Origin: Olsenella porci
GTDB taxonomy: Bacteria; Actinomycetota; Coriobacteriia; Coriobacteriales; Atopobiaceae
Direction of reading: 5' to 3'
Length of the DNA stretch: 64,000 nt
NCBI RefSeq assembly: GCF_009695875.1
Contig: NZ_VUNC01000001.1
Span: 372,001 to 436,000 of the forward strand
Shown here: positions 1 through 8,460 of the stretch, in pieces
Position numbering within the stretch: the stretch's first letter is position 1
How the letters are laid out: the number at the start of each line of letters is the position of its first letter
The notes under the pieces: generated by a model
Database searches by the model: none
The model's input: the letters and a program-made list of their open reading frames with translations, nothing else
What the model was told of the DNA's origin: nothing
Program-made: the position numbers and the translations under genes

Positions 1-133
1 AGCTGGATAATATGCGCGATGCCTCGGCTCCATCCATGTCGCGCTCCTCGGCGCTCTCGTCCTCCGACGAGGCGTCGATCCGCTCCCTGAGCTGCCTGCT
101 GATCGTCTGCTCGTAGAGTCCTGGCTCAAGCAT
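1..133 (-). CDS. DUF3427-type DEAD/DEAH helicase, N-terminal fragment
   Basis: The minus strand reads MLEPGLYEQTISRQLRERID and then an acidic stretch ending EASRILSS, running off the window edge after 44 residues. The LEPGLYEQ...EASRILS pattern is typical of the extreme N-terminus of large superfamily II helicases that carry a PLD-like and a DUF3427 domain; those run to about 1,000 residues, so nearly all of the gene lies outside. The ATG at 133 is preceded by an AAGGTGG ribosome-binding site at good spacing, which supports the start. Function beyond nucleic-acid helicase cannot be judged from this piece. The call rests on recognising a short N-terminal motif only. Confidence 0.55.
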   Translation of the reverse strand, partial: MLEPGLYEQTISRQLRERIDASSEDESAEERDMDGAEASRILSS

Positions 134-287
134 GCCATCCACCTTGCACCGCGCTCTCATCCAATGCGTCCAGGATCGAGGAACGATGCCTCTCGCACAA
201 GGGGGACTCCGTCGCCGGTATATGCGCTCGGCAAGCCCAGAACAAGCGTTCCGCTACAATCGACGCCGAAGGTGCAGGAGGAGATGC

Positions 288-527
288 ATGTACGGGAGCG
301 GGTACGAGCGGCAGCGTCCGCGGTTTCAGGTGGGGGAGAGGGTCGAGGTCTCGTCTCGCGCGGGGCTCGTGCCATGGGTCACCTCGGGCGTCATTGCCGA
401 GGTGGGCTGGGTCTACGGCAAGCCCATCTACCGCGTGGACAAGGTGGACGTCAGCGGTTGCGACACCACCTTCAAGAACGTGAAGGAGTGGATGCTCCGA
501 CCTGTGTCGCCCGCCACGGGGGAGTAG
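288..527 (+). CDS. small hypothetical protein, SH3-like
   Basis: A 79-residue protein starting MYGSGYERQRPRFQVGERVE. The ATG at 288 is chosen over upstream starts because an AGGAGG site lies directly before it and the upstream in-frame translation is Arg-rich and unlike a protein. The order FQVGERVEVSS, a hydrophobic strand, GVIAEVGWVYGKPIYRVD and a C-terminal KEWMLRPV looks like a small all-beta, SH3-like fold in which a polar loop separates strands. There is no signal peptide or membrane segment. It stands alone, divergent from the helicase fragment. No function can be assigned. Confidence 0.6.
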   Translation: MYGSGYERQRPRFQVGERVEVSSRAGLVPWVTSGVIAEVGWVYGKPIYRVDKVDVSGCDTTFKNVKEWMLRPVSPATGE

Positions 528-602
528 GCACTGCTTTTGTCGCGCCATTGACCCCTCCGCCTTCGGCGCTATGATGCGGCTCCAGGCGAGACAAGCCCCA
601 GC

Positions 603-740
603 CTAGGCGGTAAGCGCCCGTATCGGTATCGCGTAGATGCCGTCCTCCACGCGGTGCGCGTACTCGGACACCCCCGTGATGACTGCCATGAACTCTGGTG
701 GCCTCATGCGCGCGGCGGGATTCAATGTCGTTTTTCCGAC
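603..740 (-). pseudogene. decayed C-terminal tail of an AAA/DUF4143-type ATPase
   Basis: The minus-strand frame ending at 603 gives PEFMAVITGVSEYAHRVEDG followed by IYAIPIRALTA and a stop. This closely resembles the C-terminal end of AAA+ATPases with a DUF4143 domain, which usually finish with a PQFMAVLTG...AYxRxDGVxVIPI-like stretch. Upstream the frame loses family character within about 45 residues, and no start or Walker motifs follow, so only a remnant survives. The rest of 528-943 holds no convincing gene; around 763-786 lies a short AT-rich patch with TTCGATATCGAA-like self-complementary sequence. Confidence 0.4.
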
Positions 741-943
741 CAAACCGATATAGATTTTCCACCCTATTCGATATCGAAAATCCACCCTGAGCGGCATCGA
801 TCTTCCGTCTTGCGAGGCGGCTGCCGCAGCCCATGCCGCGCGCCGTTCCGAGCGCAGCCGCGGCTCGTGCGGGTCATGGCGCTATCCTCTGAGAAGAGGG
901 GTTCCATCACCCAAAGCTATGCCCCAGGGACGGGAGGTTGACC

Positions 944-1873
944 ATGACCCTGCAACAGCTCAGGTATGCCATCGAGGTCGCAGCCAGCGGCTCGATCACA
1001 GCGGCGGCATCGCGCCTCTACATCGCGCAGCCCAGCCTTTCCAAGGCCCTCTCTGAGCTCGAGGGCGAGATGGGCATCACCATCTTCGAGCGCTCCAGCC
1101 GCGGCGTGGTCCCAACCGAGGACGGCACCAGGTTCCTCTCGTATGCCCGCCAGGTGGTGGAGCAGGCCGACCTCCTGGAGGCCCAGTACAAGAGCGGCAA
1201 CCCGCCCCGCAGGGTCTTCGCGGTCTCGTCCCAGCACTACGCCTTTGTGGTCAACGCGTTTGTGGAGCTGGTTCGCGAGTATGGCGAGAACCGCTACGAG
1301 TTCTCCCTGCGCGAGGGCACCACCTTTGGCATCATCGAAGACGTACGCCTGCAGCGTAGCGAACTCGGAGTGCTCTATCGCAACTCGTTCAACCGCGAGG
1401 TCCTCACAAGTTCGATCCGACAGGCGGAGCTCCGCTTTGAGCCGCTGTTCGAGGCCCGTGAGCACGTGTTCGTGAGCAGGAGGAACCCCCTCGCCTCCAG
1501 GCGGTCGGTCACGCTCGCTGACCTGGCGCCCTACCCGCGGCTCTCGTATGACCAGGGCTCGCGCAACTCCTTCTACTTCGCCGAGGAGCCCCACATCACC
1601 CAGGAGGTCGACAAGGCAATCGTGGTCACGGACAGGGCGACCCTGTTCAACCTGCTCATCGGTCTCGACGGGTACACCATCTCGTCAGGAATCCTGAGCT
1701 CCGACCTCAACGGCAACGACATCGTCTCGGTTCCGCTGGAGGGTGATGGGACCATGGAGATTGGCTACGTGTACCAGCCGCGCCGTCCCCTCTCGCCCCT
1801 GGCAGAGAGCTACTTGGGCCACTTGAGGGAGTACGTCTCGGCGTATATAGCCAAAGGCTATGACGGGCAATAG
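944..1873 (+). CDS. LysR-family transcriptional regulator
   Basis: A 309-residue LysR-type regulator. Residues 1-60 form the winged helix-turn-helix (MTLQQLRYAIEVAASGSITA, then AQPSLSKALSELEGEMGITI and FERSSRGV), followed by a linker helix and a periplasmic-binding-protein-like effector domain to the end. The ATG at 944 is preferred to a TTG at 938 because the GGGAGG site at 931-937 is well spaced only for the ATG. It lies 74 nt upstream of two methionine synthase paralogues on the same strand with no terminator visible between, so it probably controls them. The ligand is unknown; homocysteine or another sulfur metabolite is an inference from MetR-like logic. Confidence 0.9.
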   Translation: MTLQQLRYAIEVAASGSITAAASRLYIAQPSLSKALSELEGEMGITIFERSSRGVVPTEDGTRFLSYARQVVEQADLLEAQYKSGNPPRRVFAVSSQHYAFVVNAFVELVREYGENRYEFSLREGTTFGIIEDVRLQRSELGVLYRNSFNREVLTSSIRQAELRFEPLFEAREHVFVSRRNPLASRRSVTLADLAPYPRLSYDQGSRNSFYFAEEPHITQEVDKAIVVTDRATLFNLLIGLDGYTISSGILSSDLNGNDIVSVPLEGDGTMEIGYVYQPRRPLSPLAESYLGHLREYVSAYIAKGYDGQ

Positions 1874-1947
1874 GGGATAGGTACTTCCTCATGACTCCTG
1901 GCTTTGTCACCATGGTCGGCAACAACGACGAACAGAAGGAGTTCCCC

Positions 1948-3075
1948 ATGAGCATTCCCTACGACAGGAAGACGCCGCATCGCTTTGACGTGGTCGGGAG
2001 TTTCCTGCGCCCCGAGCGCCTGAAGCGTGCCCGCGAGGACTGGAAGGCGGGCAGGATCAGCCGAGACGAGCTTACCGAAGTCGAGGACGAGTGCATCCGC
2101 GACCTGGTGGAGAAGGAGAAGGCCGCCGGTCTGGGCGTCATCACCGACGGAGAGTTCCGCCGCGAGACCTGGCACCTGGACTTCATGTGGGCATTTGAGG
2201 GCGTTGGCCACGAGTCCGCCGCCTTTGGCATCCCCTTCCACGACGAGGTCGCCAAGATTGACGACACCTACCTGACCGGCCCGCTCTCGCTCAAGGGCGA
2301 GCACCCATTTGTGAGCCACTTTCGCTTTGTCCAGGCGTTGGAGGACGAGCGTTGCGTTGCCAAGCTCACCATCCCGGCGCCCGCCCAGTTCCTGGAGCAG
2401 ATGATCTTTCCCGCAAACCAGGAGAGCACGCGGGCGGTCTATCCCACCGACGAGGAGCTGTCCGCCGCGGTCGCGTCCGTCTACGGCGACTTCATCGCTC
2501 AGGTCTATGACGCCGGTTGCCGCAACCTGCAGTTTGACGACTGCTCGTGGGGCGTCTTGGTTGACCCGCACGCCAAGGATGTCCTGGGTGTCGACGACGA
2601 GGGGTTGGAGCGCGTTAAGGGTCAGCTGCTTGCGGTGAACAACGCCGTCCTTGACGCAAGGCCCGCGGACCTCACCATCAACACGCACGTGTGTCGAGGA
2701 AACTTTCACTCCACCTGGGCGTGCGAGGGAGGTTACGACGGGGTTGCCGACACGCTGCTGGCAAACGAGCATGTGGACGCATTCTTCCTGGAGTACGACG
2801 ACAAGCGCTCCGGCAGCTTTGAGCCCCTGGCAAAGGTCCCCGAGGGTAAGAAGGTCGTCCTTGGCCTGATCACGAGCAAGAGCCCCCGCCTGGAGGAGCC
2901 GGACGCCGTGATCGCCCGCATCAACGAGGCGGCGCGTTACGTGCCCCTGGATAGGCTGTGCCTCTCGCCGCAGTGCGGCTTTGCCTCGTGCGAATGTGGC
3001 AACAAGCTCACCGAGGACGAGCAGTGGGCCAAGGTCGCGCTGGTGCGCAAGGTCGCCGAGCAGGTTTGGGGCTAG
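1948..3075 (+). CDS. cobalamin-independent methionine synthase, YxjG/MetE-C type (copy 1)
   Basis: A 375-residue protein equivalent to the catalytic C-terminal barrel of MetE, the size of Bacillus YxjG/YxjH. It should transfer a methyl group to homocysteine at a zinc centre. The family landmarks are visible: FDVVGSFLRPERLKRA at the start, LQFDDCSWG in the middle, a His-x-Cys zinc pair in NTHVCRGNF near residue 247, an acidic EYDD, and a third thiolate in SPQCGF near residue 343. The start at 1948 has AAGGAG upstream; an upstream in-frame ATG at 1891 lacks this. It is followed after 81 nt by a paralogue of the same length. The methyl donor in this short family (folate or another donor) is not settled. 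Confidence 0.88.
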   Translation: MSIPYDRKTPHRFDVVGSFLRPERLKRAREDWKAGRISRDELTEVEDECIRDLVEKEKAAGLGVITDGEFRRETWHLDFMWAFEGVGHESAAFGIPFHDEVAKIDDTYLTGPLSLKGEHPFVSHFRFVQALEDERCVAKLTIPAPAQFLEQMIFPANQESTRAVYPTDEELSAAVASVYGDFIAQVYDAGCRNLQFDDCSWGVLVDPHAKDVLGVDDEGLERVKGQLLAVNNAVLDARPADLTINTHVCRGNFHSTWACEGGYDGVADTLLANEHVDAFFLEYDDKRSGSFEPLAKVPEGKKVVLGLITSKSPRLEEPDAVIARINEAARYVPLDRLCLSPQCGFASCECGNKLTEDEQWAKVALVRKVAEQVWG

Positions 3076-3156
3076 GTAGGCGAGAACCCGACCGCGAGAG
3101 GGCGGGGCGAGACGGACGAGACGAACGGGCGCGACGCGCCCGAAGGGGAGACCAAC

Positions 3157-4278
3157 ATGAGCGAGCCAACCAAGCAGCCGCCGTACATCTACGACATCGT
3201 GGGGAGCTTCCTGCGCCCCGAGCGCCTGAAGCAGGCGCGCGCCGACTTCGCGGCGGGCAGGATCGGCCGGGACCAGCTGACCGCGGTGGAGGACGAGTGC
3301 ATTGCCGAACTGGTCCAGAAGGAGAAGGAAAGCGGGATCAGGGCGGTAACCGACGGCGAGTTCCGCCGAGCCATGTGGCACCTCGACTTCCTCTCGGCGC
3401 TTGAGGGCGTGGAGGAGGTAGATGCCAAGACCTGGTCCGTTGAGTTCAAGGGGCCCAAGCCCAAGGGTGCCCAGCTGCGCTTTACCGGCAAGGTCGACTT
3501 TGGTGATCACCCGTTCCTGGAGCACTATCGCCGCCTGCGCCGGATCGCGGGGGACTACCCCACCAAGCTGACCATTCCCTCTCCCTCGATGCTGCACCTC
3601 ATTCCCTGCGTGCGCGGCAACCAGACCTACAGGCCAATCGAGCGCTACCGCGACGAGTCCGCGCTTTTCCACGACATTGCGATTGCCTACCAGCACGCCA
3701 TCAGGGCGTTCTACGACGAGGGGTGCCGCTACCTGCAGTTTGACGACACCAGCTGGGGGGAGTTCTGCGACCAGGACAAGCGCGCCGCCTACGAGGCTCA
3801 GGGCATCGACCTGGACAAGGTGGCCCAGGACTACGTCGACATGATCAACCTCGCGCTCGAGGCCAAGCCTGCCGACATGACCATCACCACCCACATCTGC
3901 CGCGGCAACTTCCGATCCACGTGGTTCTCGTCCGGCGGGTATGGCCCCATCGCCAAGACGCTCTTCTCGCAGGCAAACTACGACGGGTTCTTCCTTGAGT
4001 ACGACTCCGACCGTGCGGGTGACTTTGAGCCGCTGCGCCATATTCGCGATCAGGTCGTGGTCCTGGGCTTGGTGACGTCCAAGTTCCCCGAGCTCGAGGA
4101 CGAGGACGCGGTCATCGCCCGCATCCACGAGGCCGAGAGGTACGTTCCCCTCGACCAGCTGCGCCTCTCCACGCAGTGCGGCTTCTCGTCCACCGAGGAG
4201 GGCAACGTCCTCACCGAGGACGACCAGTGGGCCAAGATCGCGCTGGTGCGCCGCATCGCGGAGCGCGTCTGGGGCTAG
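3157..4278 (+). CDS. cobalamin-independent methionine synthase, YxjG/MetE-C type (copy 2)
   Basis: A 373-residue paralogue of the preceding gene, collinear with it throughout: YDIVGSFLRPERLKQA, YLQFDDTSWGEF, TTHICRGNFRSTW with the His-x-Cys zinc ligands, EYDSDRAGDFEPL, and STQCGFSSTEEGN. It differs mainly in the segment after the first 70 residues, where the substrate pocket may sit, so the pair may have diverged in methyl donor or acceptor rather than being simply redundant. A GGGGAG site precedes the ATG. It ends the LysR-linked transcription unit and is followed by a strong hairpin. Confidence 0.88.
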   Translation: MSEPTKQPPYIYDIVGSFLRPERLKQARADFAAGRIGRDQLTAVEDECIAELVQKEKESGIRAVTDGEFRRAMWHLDFLSALEGVEEVDAKTWSVEFKGPKPKGAQLRFTGKVDFGDHPFLEHYRRLRRIAGDYPTKLTIPSPSMLHLIPCVRGNQTYRPIERYRDESALFHDIAIAYQHAIRAFYDEGCRYLQFDDTSWGEFCDQDKRAAYEAQGIDLDKVAQDYVDMINLALEAKPADMTITTHICRGNFRSTWFSSGGYGPIAKTLFSQANYDGFFLEYDSDRAGDFEPLRHIRDQVVVLGLVTSKFPELEDEDAVIARIHEAERYVPLDQLRLSTQCGFSSTEEGNVLTEDDQWAKIALVRRIAERVWG

Positions 4279-4321
4279 CGGCGCCTGTGTAGTGACGGGT
4301 TTCGCCCCATTGTGCTGAGCT

Positions 4322-4363
4322 CACGCGGGAGGGGGACGAGCGACTCCGTTCCCCTCCCGCGTG
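4322..4363 (+). terminator. terminator-like hairpin after the methionine synthase pair
   Basis: A perfect 13-bp stem, CACGCGGGAGGGG pairing with CCCCTCCCGCGTG, around a 16-nt loop, 43 nt after the stop codon. It is followed by a pyrimidine-rich CTACCCTTCTCGTT tail rather than a clean T-run. Confidence 0.65.
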
Positions 4364-4406
4364 CTACCCTTCTCGTTCGTTGGCCACGGAGAGGGGAGAC
4401 CGGTTC

Positions 4407-5630
4407 ATGGGCGGTTCGAGCGAGGCGCAGGTGCGGGAGACGAGTGGGGAGGCGACCCCGACCCGGGCCCGGCTGTGCGTGGCGCTGCTCGTGCTCCTGG
4501 GGTTCTCGCTCGGGTGCTCCGAGTTCGTGGTCATCGGCATCCAGACGGACCTCGCTCGTGACCTGGGGGTGTCCCTCTCGTCTGCGGGCCAGCTCATCAG
4601 CCTGTTTGCGCTGCCGTATGCGGTGATGACACCGATGCTGGCGCTGTCGACCGGGCGGTTTCGCCGCTACTCCGTGATGCTCGTCTACCTCGCCCTGTTC
4701 TGCCTGGGCAACGTGGTGTCTGCCTTTGCGACGGGCTTTGGCGTGCTGCTGGCGGCACGCATGCTGCTGGGGTCAATCTCTGGCGCGCTGCTTGCCGTGG
4801 GCGTCACGTTCATACCCGAGCTCGTGGGCACCAAGAGGTCGTCCCTGGCGCTCACCCTGGTGTACTCCAGCTACTCCGTCGCCATGATCGTCTCCACCAG
4901 CGTGGGCAAGATCCTTGCCAGCACGGTGGGCTGGCATGTGGCGATGTACGGGACGCTTGCCTTTGCCGTGGTGACGAGTGCGCTCCTTGCCGTGTTTATG
5001 CCCAGGAGGGGCCAGACTGACGAGCCCGCCACGTTTGCGGATCAGGCGCGCCTCCTGCTTGAGCCCAGCATCGTCACGGGCATCCTCGTCTTTGTGTTTG
5101 GCATTGGGTCGGTGTACGCGTTCTACGGGTACGTGACCCCCTACCTAGAGCAGGTACTGGGCATGGCTACGGTCCAGGTCAGCGCGGTGCTGATTGCCTA
5201 CGGAGCGATAACCTTCCTGTCGAACCTCCTCAGCGGTTGGCTTGACGCGCGGTTTGGCCTCCGATCGCTTGCGGTCACCTTCCTCGCCCAGGCCCTTGTG
5301 CTCGCAGGCCTGTTCGCCGCCGGGCCGTCCGTGCCTACCGCCCTGGCGTTTACCTTTGCGGTTGCGTTGCTGATGTATCTCGCCTCAATACCCAGCGTTT
5401 CAAACTTTATGGGGGTCGCGCGCAGGCACCACCCCAAGGCCCTCACCCTGGCGAGCTCGCTCGAGCCCCTTTCGTTCAACATCGGCATCGCGTTTGGCAC
5501 GCTGGTGGGCGGTGCTGTGGTGTCCGGCCCCGGAATCCGGTTCGTTGGGGTGGTCGGGGCTCTCCTCGCCCTCGTCGCTGCGAACATGGTCATCCTCACA
5601 GTTAGGCTTGGGCGTTTCCGCGAGGCGTAG
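4407..5630 (+). CDS. MFS transporter, DHA1-like drug or metabolite exporter
   Basis: A 407-residue, 12-helix major facilitator protein of the AraJ/YdhP/PbuE-like exporter class. The first helix reads LVLLGFSLGCSEFVVIGI and the motif-A-like loop after helix 2 is STGRFRRY. A large cytoplasmic loop (PRRGQTDEPATFADQARLL) separates the two six-helix halves. The start at 4407 has a GAGGGGAG site upstream; a TTG 27 nt earlier is less likely. It lies downstream of a terminator, so it is probably transcribed on its own. The substrate is unknown: this class moves purines, arabinose polymers or drugs. Confidence 0.82.
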   Translation: MGGSSEAQVRETSGEATPTRARLCVALLVLLGFSLGCSEFVVIGIQTDLARDLGVSLSSAGQLISLFALPYAVMTPMLALSTGRFRRYSVMLVYLALFCLGNVVSAFATGFGVLLAARMLLGSISGALLAVGVTFIPELVGTKRSSLALTLVYSSYSVAMIVSTSVGKILASTVGWHVAMYGTLAFAVVTSALLAVFMPRRGQTDEPATFADQARLLLEPSIVTGILVFVFGIGSVYAFYGYVTPYLEQVLGMATVQVSAVLIAYGAITFLSNLLSGWLDARFGLRSLAVTFLAQALVLAGLFAAGPSVPTALAFTFAVALLMYLASIPSVSNFMGVARRHHPKALTLASSLEPLSFNIGIAFGTLVGGAVVSGPGIRFVGVVGALLALVAANMVILTVRLGRFREA

Positions 5631-5828
5631 GGCGCCCCCGGTGCCATCCTCTTGGGTACCAACAAAGTGCCCACACAGCCCGCCTAATTGTTGTGGAGCG
5701 CCAGAACGTACAGACAAGAGCAATCCCGAGGGCACCTCTCTGTGGTACCTGCCCGTGGCTTCATGGCAGTCGATGCGCGGTGGCATGGGGCACGGGGCGC
5801 CCCGCCGGTCGAAGCGGCAGTGCTCGCC

Positions 5829-6509
5829 CTACCTCGCCCCCAACAGCTCGAAGTGGCTGCGGTTGGTGCGAATCACGTTCTCCCTTTGCAGGCGAGAGAT
5901 GACGGACGAGAGGGCGCTGCGGTCCACACCCAGGTAGTCGGCCAGCTGCTGGCGGTTGAAGGGTATGTCGAACTCGCGCGACCCAGCGAGCTTGGCCTGG
6001 GTGGAGAGGTACGCCATCAGCTTGCCCCGCAGCGACTTTGGCGCGGCGTCGCGGATCCTGCGGCCGAGGGCAACGTTCTTCCTGGCCACCGATGCCAGCA
6101 GGTTTGCACTCACTGTTGCGTGGTAGGAGCACGCCCGCGGACAGCGGCCCACGATGTGCACCACGTCCAGGAACAGGATGCGCGTTGGGGTCGAGGCTGC
6201 CACCACGCGGTCCAAAAGCGGAGTGTCGCCCAACGCCGCGTAGGCGTCCGCAAAGGTCTGGCCGCGCGAGAACTGGCCCATCACGCTGGTGTTGCCCCAC
6301 ACGTCGCTGCTCTCCACTCGCACGGCGCCCTCAAGAACGAGCCCGACTGATCGGGTGACGCTTCCCTCCGCGAGCACGGTGTCGCCCTTGCGGTAGCTCC
6401 TCGACCGCGTTCCCAGGCATCCCAACATCATGCGTATCTCGTCCGGCGAGGTTCCGGAGAACAGCTCGGTTCCCGACAGGAAGTCCGCGTCCACGTTCGG
6501 TTGTGCCAC
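5829..6509 (-). CDS. Crp/Fnr-family regulator, probably HcpR-like
   Basis: A 226-residue Crp/Fnr protein: a cyclic-nucleotide-binding-type beta barrel (residues about 15-130), a dimer helix with SANLLASVARKNVALGRR, and a C-terminal winged helix reading FNRQQLADYLGVDRSALSSV. The GTG start at 6509 is chosen because AAGGAG lies just upstream; earlier in-frame starts would run into the shared operator. The Cys residues are not in the Fnr N-terminal cluster pattern, so oxygen sensing by a 4Fe-4S centre is not indicated. It is divergent from hcp, and Crp/Fnr proteins of the HcpR group commonly control hcp in response to nitric oxide or nitrite. The assignment to HcpR rests on context. Confidence 0.82.
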   Translation of the reverse strand: MAQPNVDADFLSGTELFSGTSPDEIRMMLGCLGTRSRSYRKGDTVLAEGSVTRSVGLVLEGAVRVESSDVWGNTSVMGQFSRGQTFADAYAALGDTPLLDRVVAASTPTRILFLDVVHIVGRCPRACSYHATVSANLLASVARKNVALGRRIRDAAPKSLRGKLMAYLSTQAKLAGSREFDIPFNRQQLADYLGVDRSALSSVISRLQRENVIRTNRSHFELLGAR

Positions 6510-6530
6510 GCCCGTCTCCTTTCGTCTCTT

Positions 6531-6546
6531 TGTTGTGATGACAACA
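6531..6546. promoter_or_regulatory. palindromic Crp/Fnr-type operator in the divergent hcp promoter region
   Basis: TGTTGTGATGACAACA: six-base arms TGTTGT/ACAACA around a 4-nt centre, the arm and spacer geometry of Crp/Fnr sites. It sits 22 nt from the regulator start and 81 nt from the hcp start, so one site could serve both. Confidence 0.65.
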
Positions 6547-6627
6547 TACACCAACCTCTCGTCCCGGCATCATCTTCAGACGAAGAGAAGGCGACGGCGG
6601 CGGTGGCCGCCAGAGGAGGGGGACAGC

Positions 6628-8220
6628 ATGGCAGACGAGAAGATGTTCTGCTTCCAGTGCGAGCAGACCGCGGGTTGCAAGGCGTGCACTGGAAACGCGG
6701 GCGTGTGCGGGAAGCCGTTTGACGTAGCACTGGCGCAGGACGAGCTGACCGGTGCGCTGGTTGGCCTTGCACGCACCTGCCGCGTGGCCGGGACGCGCAG
6801 CGAGGCGGCTGACGAGCTCACCGTTGACGGGCTCTTCACCTGCGTCACCAACGTGGACTTTGACATCGAGGCCGTGAACGCGATTACCGAGCGGGTTCGC
6901 GCCGAGAGGGACCGCCTTGCCGCCGAACGCGGGGTCCGTCCCGCCGTCGACCTCCAGATGGGTGGCCTGTGGTCCGCCGACGAGGACGTCCGCTCCCTCA
7001 AGTCGCTGGTCCTCTTTGGCATCCGCGGCATGGCGGCCTATGCGTATCACGCCCGTGTCCTGGGGCGCAGGAGCGAGCGCGTGGATGCGTTCTTCTCCAA
7101 GGCCCTCGCCCTGCTGGGCGACGAGCTGACCGTTCCCGAGCTGCTGCCGCTCGCGCTCGAGGTTGGCGAGGTCAACCTGGAGTGCATGGGCATGCTGGAC
7201 GAGGCCAACACCTCCACCTACGGCACCCCCACGCCCACCGAGGTGCCGCTTGCGGTCGAACCCGGCCCCTTCATCGTGGTGAGCGGCCATGACCTGCGCG
7301 ACCTCGACCTCATCCTCCAGCAGACCGATGGCACGGGCGTCTCGGTGTACACCCACGGCGAGATGCTCCCCGCGCACGCGTATCCCCGCCTTAAGGCACA
7401 CCCCCAGCTCAAGGGCAACTTTGGTACCGCATGGCAGAACCAGCGCACCGAGTTCGACGCAATCCCCGCGCCTGTCGTCTTCACCACCAACTGCCTGATG
7501 CCGCCCAAGGCGTCCTACTCCGACAGGGTCTTCACCACCGAGATGGTGGCCTACCCCGGCCTGCGCCACATCGACGGCGACGCCAACGAGAAGGACTTCA
7601 CCCCGGTCATCGAGCGCGCCAAGGAGTTGGGCGGCTACGCCACGAGGCAGGAGCGTCACGGCATCAACGGCGGCACCACGGTGACCACGGGCTTCTCGCA
7701 TGGTGCGGTGCTCTCGGTTGCCGACAAGGTCGTGGACGCCGTCAAGTCCGGCCAGCTCAACCACATCTTCCTGGTCGGTGGCTGCGATGGTGCCCGTCCC
7801 GGCAGGAACTACTACACCGAGTTCGTGCGTCAGACCCCCAAGGACTCCGCGGTCCTCACGCTCGCGTGCGGCAAGTACCGCTTCAACGACCTTGACCTGG
7901 GGACCGTCGCTGGCCTGCCCCGCCTCATGGACGTGGGCCAGTGCAACGACGCCTACGGTGCGATCCAGATCGCCGTTGCCCTCGCCAAGGCGTTTGACTG
8001 CGGCGTTAACGACCTGCCCCTCTCGTTTGTGCTCTCGTGGTACGAGCAGAAGGCCGTCTGCATCCTGCTCACGCTCCTTCACCTGGGGATCAAGGGCATC
8101 AAGCTTGGACCCACGCTTCCTGCGTTCGTGAGCCCCAACGTGCTCAAGGTGCTGGTGGACCAGTATGGCATCGCGCCCACCACCACGCCCGAGGCGGACC
8201 TGGCCGAGCTCCTGGCATAG
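6628..8220 (+). CDS. hcp: hydroxylamine reductase / hybrid-cluster protein
   Basis: A 530-residue hybrid-cluster protein. The N-terminal cysteines (residues 8, 11, 20 and 27 within FCFQCEQTAGCKACTGNAG and VCGK) match the iron-sulfur motif of the family, and the hybrid-cluster ligands appear in HINGGTTVTTGFSHGA-like, VGGCDGARPGRNYY, ACGKYRFNDLDLG and LSWYEQKAV segments. Hcp acts as a nitric-oxide reductase or protein S-nitrosylase under anaerobic conditions and also reduces hydroxylamine. The ATG has a GAGGAGGGGG site. Length is normal for the short class lacking an insert. No Hcr reductase gene follows, so the electron donor is encoded elsewhere. Confidence 0.95.
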   Translation: MADEKMFCFQCEQTAGCKACTGNAGVCGKPFDVALAQDELTGALVGLARTCRVAGTRSEAADELTVDGLFTCVTNVDFDIEAVNAITERVRAERDRLAAERGVRPAVDLQMGGLWSADEDVRSLKSLVLFGIRGMAAYAYHARVLGRRSERVDAFFSKALALLGDELTVPELLPLALEVGEVNLECMGMLDEANTSTYGTPTPTEVPLAVEPGPFIVVSGHDLRDLDLILQQTDGTGVSVYTHGEMLPAHAYPRLKAHPQLKGNFGTAWQNQRTEFDAIPAPVVFTTNCLMPPKASYSDRVFTTEMVAYPGLRHIDGDANEKDFTPVIERAKELGGYATRQERHGINGGTTVTTGFSHGAVLSVADKVVDAVKSGQLNHIFLVGGCDGARPGRNYYTEFVRQTPKDSAVLTLACGKYRFNDLDLGTVAGLPRLMDVGQCNDAYGAIQIAVALAKAFDCGVNDLPLSFVLSWYEQKAVCILLTLLHLGIKGIKLGPTLPAFVSPNVLKVLVDQYGIAPTTTPEADLAELLA

Positions 8221-8257
8221 CTCCTCTCGCCTGGCGGGAAAACGACAGCGGAATATA

Positions 8258-8296
8258 GGGGACGGGAGGCCGGCACGTCTGGCCGCCCGTCCCCTT
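8258..8296 (+). terminator. hcp terminator hairpin
   Basis: GGGGACGGG pairs with CCCGTCCCC, with an inner GGCC/GGCC stem, 37 nt after the hcp stop; a short TTGTGCTTT stretch follows. Confidence 0.7.
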
Positions 8297-8362
8297 GTGC
8301 TTTGCGAGAGACCGGTTGAGCCTTGGCCCTCCTCCTTCGCTTGGCCAAACGATGGGGTGTGA

Positions 8363-8380
8363 TTGCTAACGACGTTAGGC
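8363..8380. promoter_or_regulatory. MarR operator 1
   Basis: TTGCTAACGACGTTAGGC, the first of three copies. Its core CTAACG-A-CGTTAG is a perfect six-base palindrome centred at 8372. Confidence 0.7.
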
Positions 8381-8409
8381 AGTGGAGGAACTGTGGACGT
8401 CCGTCATAT

Positions 8410-8428
8410 TTGCTAACGACGTTAGCAA
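8410..8428. promoter_or_regulatory. MarR operator 2
   Basis: TTGCTAACGACGTTAGCAA, a perfect palindrome with nine-base arms around a single A at 8419. It covers the candidate -35 box of the MarR-exporter operon. Confidence 0.8.
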
Positions 8429-8450
8429 GCTTCTCTTCCCGGGGTAGTAT
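8422..8450 (+). promoter_or_regulatory. candidate promoter of the MarR-ABC exporter operon
   Basis: TTAGCA at 8422-8427 and TAGTAT at 8445-8450 are separated by 17 nt. The -35 half lies inside operator 2 and operator 3 begins 11 nt after the -10, an arrangement expected for autorepression. Confidence 0.5.
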
Positions 8451-8460
8451 GCAACGGCTA

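Noticed and set aside
1874-1947. SAM riboswitch or T-box leader for the methionine synthase genes
   Set aside because: The gap is only 74 nt and shows none of the conserved blocks; control by the LysR protein is the simpler reading.
1858-4128. A 756-codon minus-strand frame
   Set aside because: It is the complement of the two methionine synthase genes; high-GC coding DNA commonly leaves a long open frame on the other strand and the translation has no domain character.
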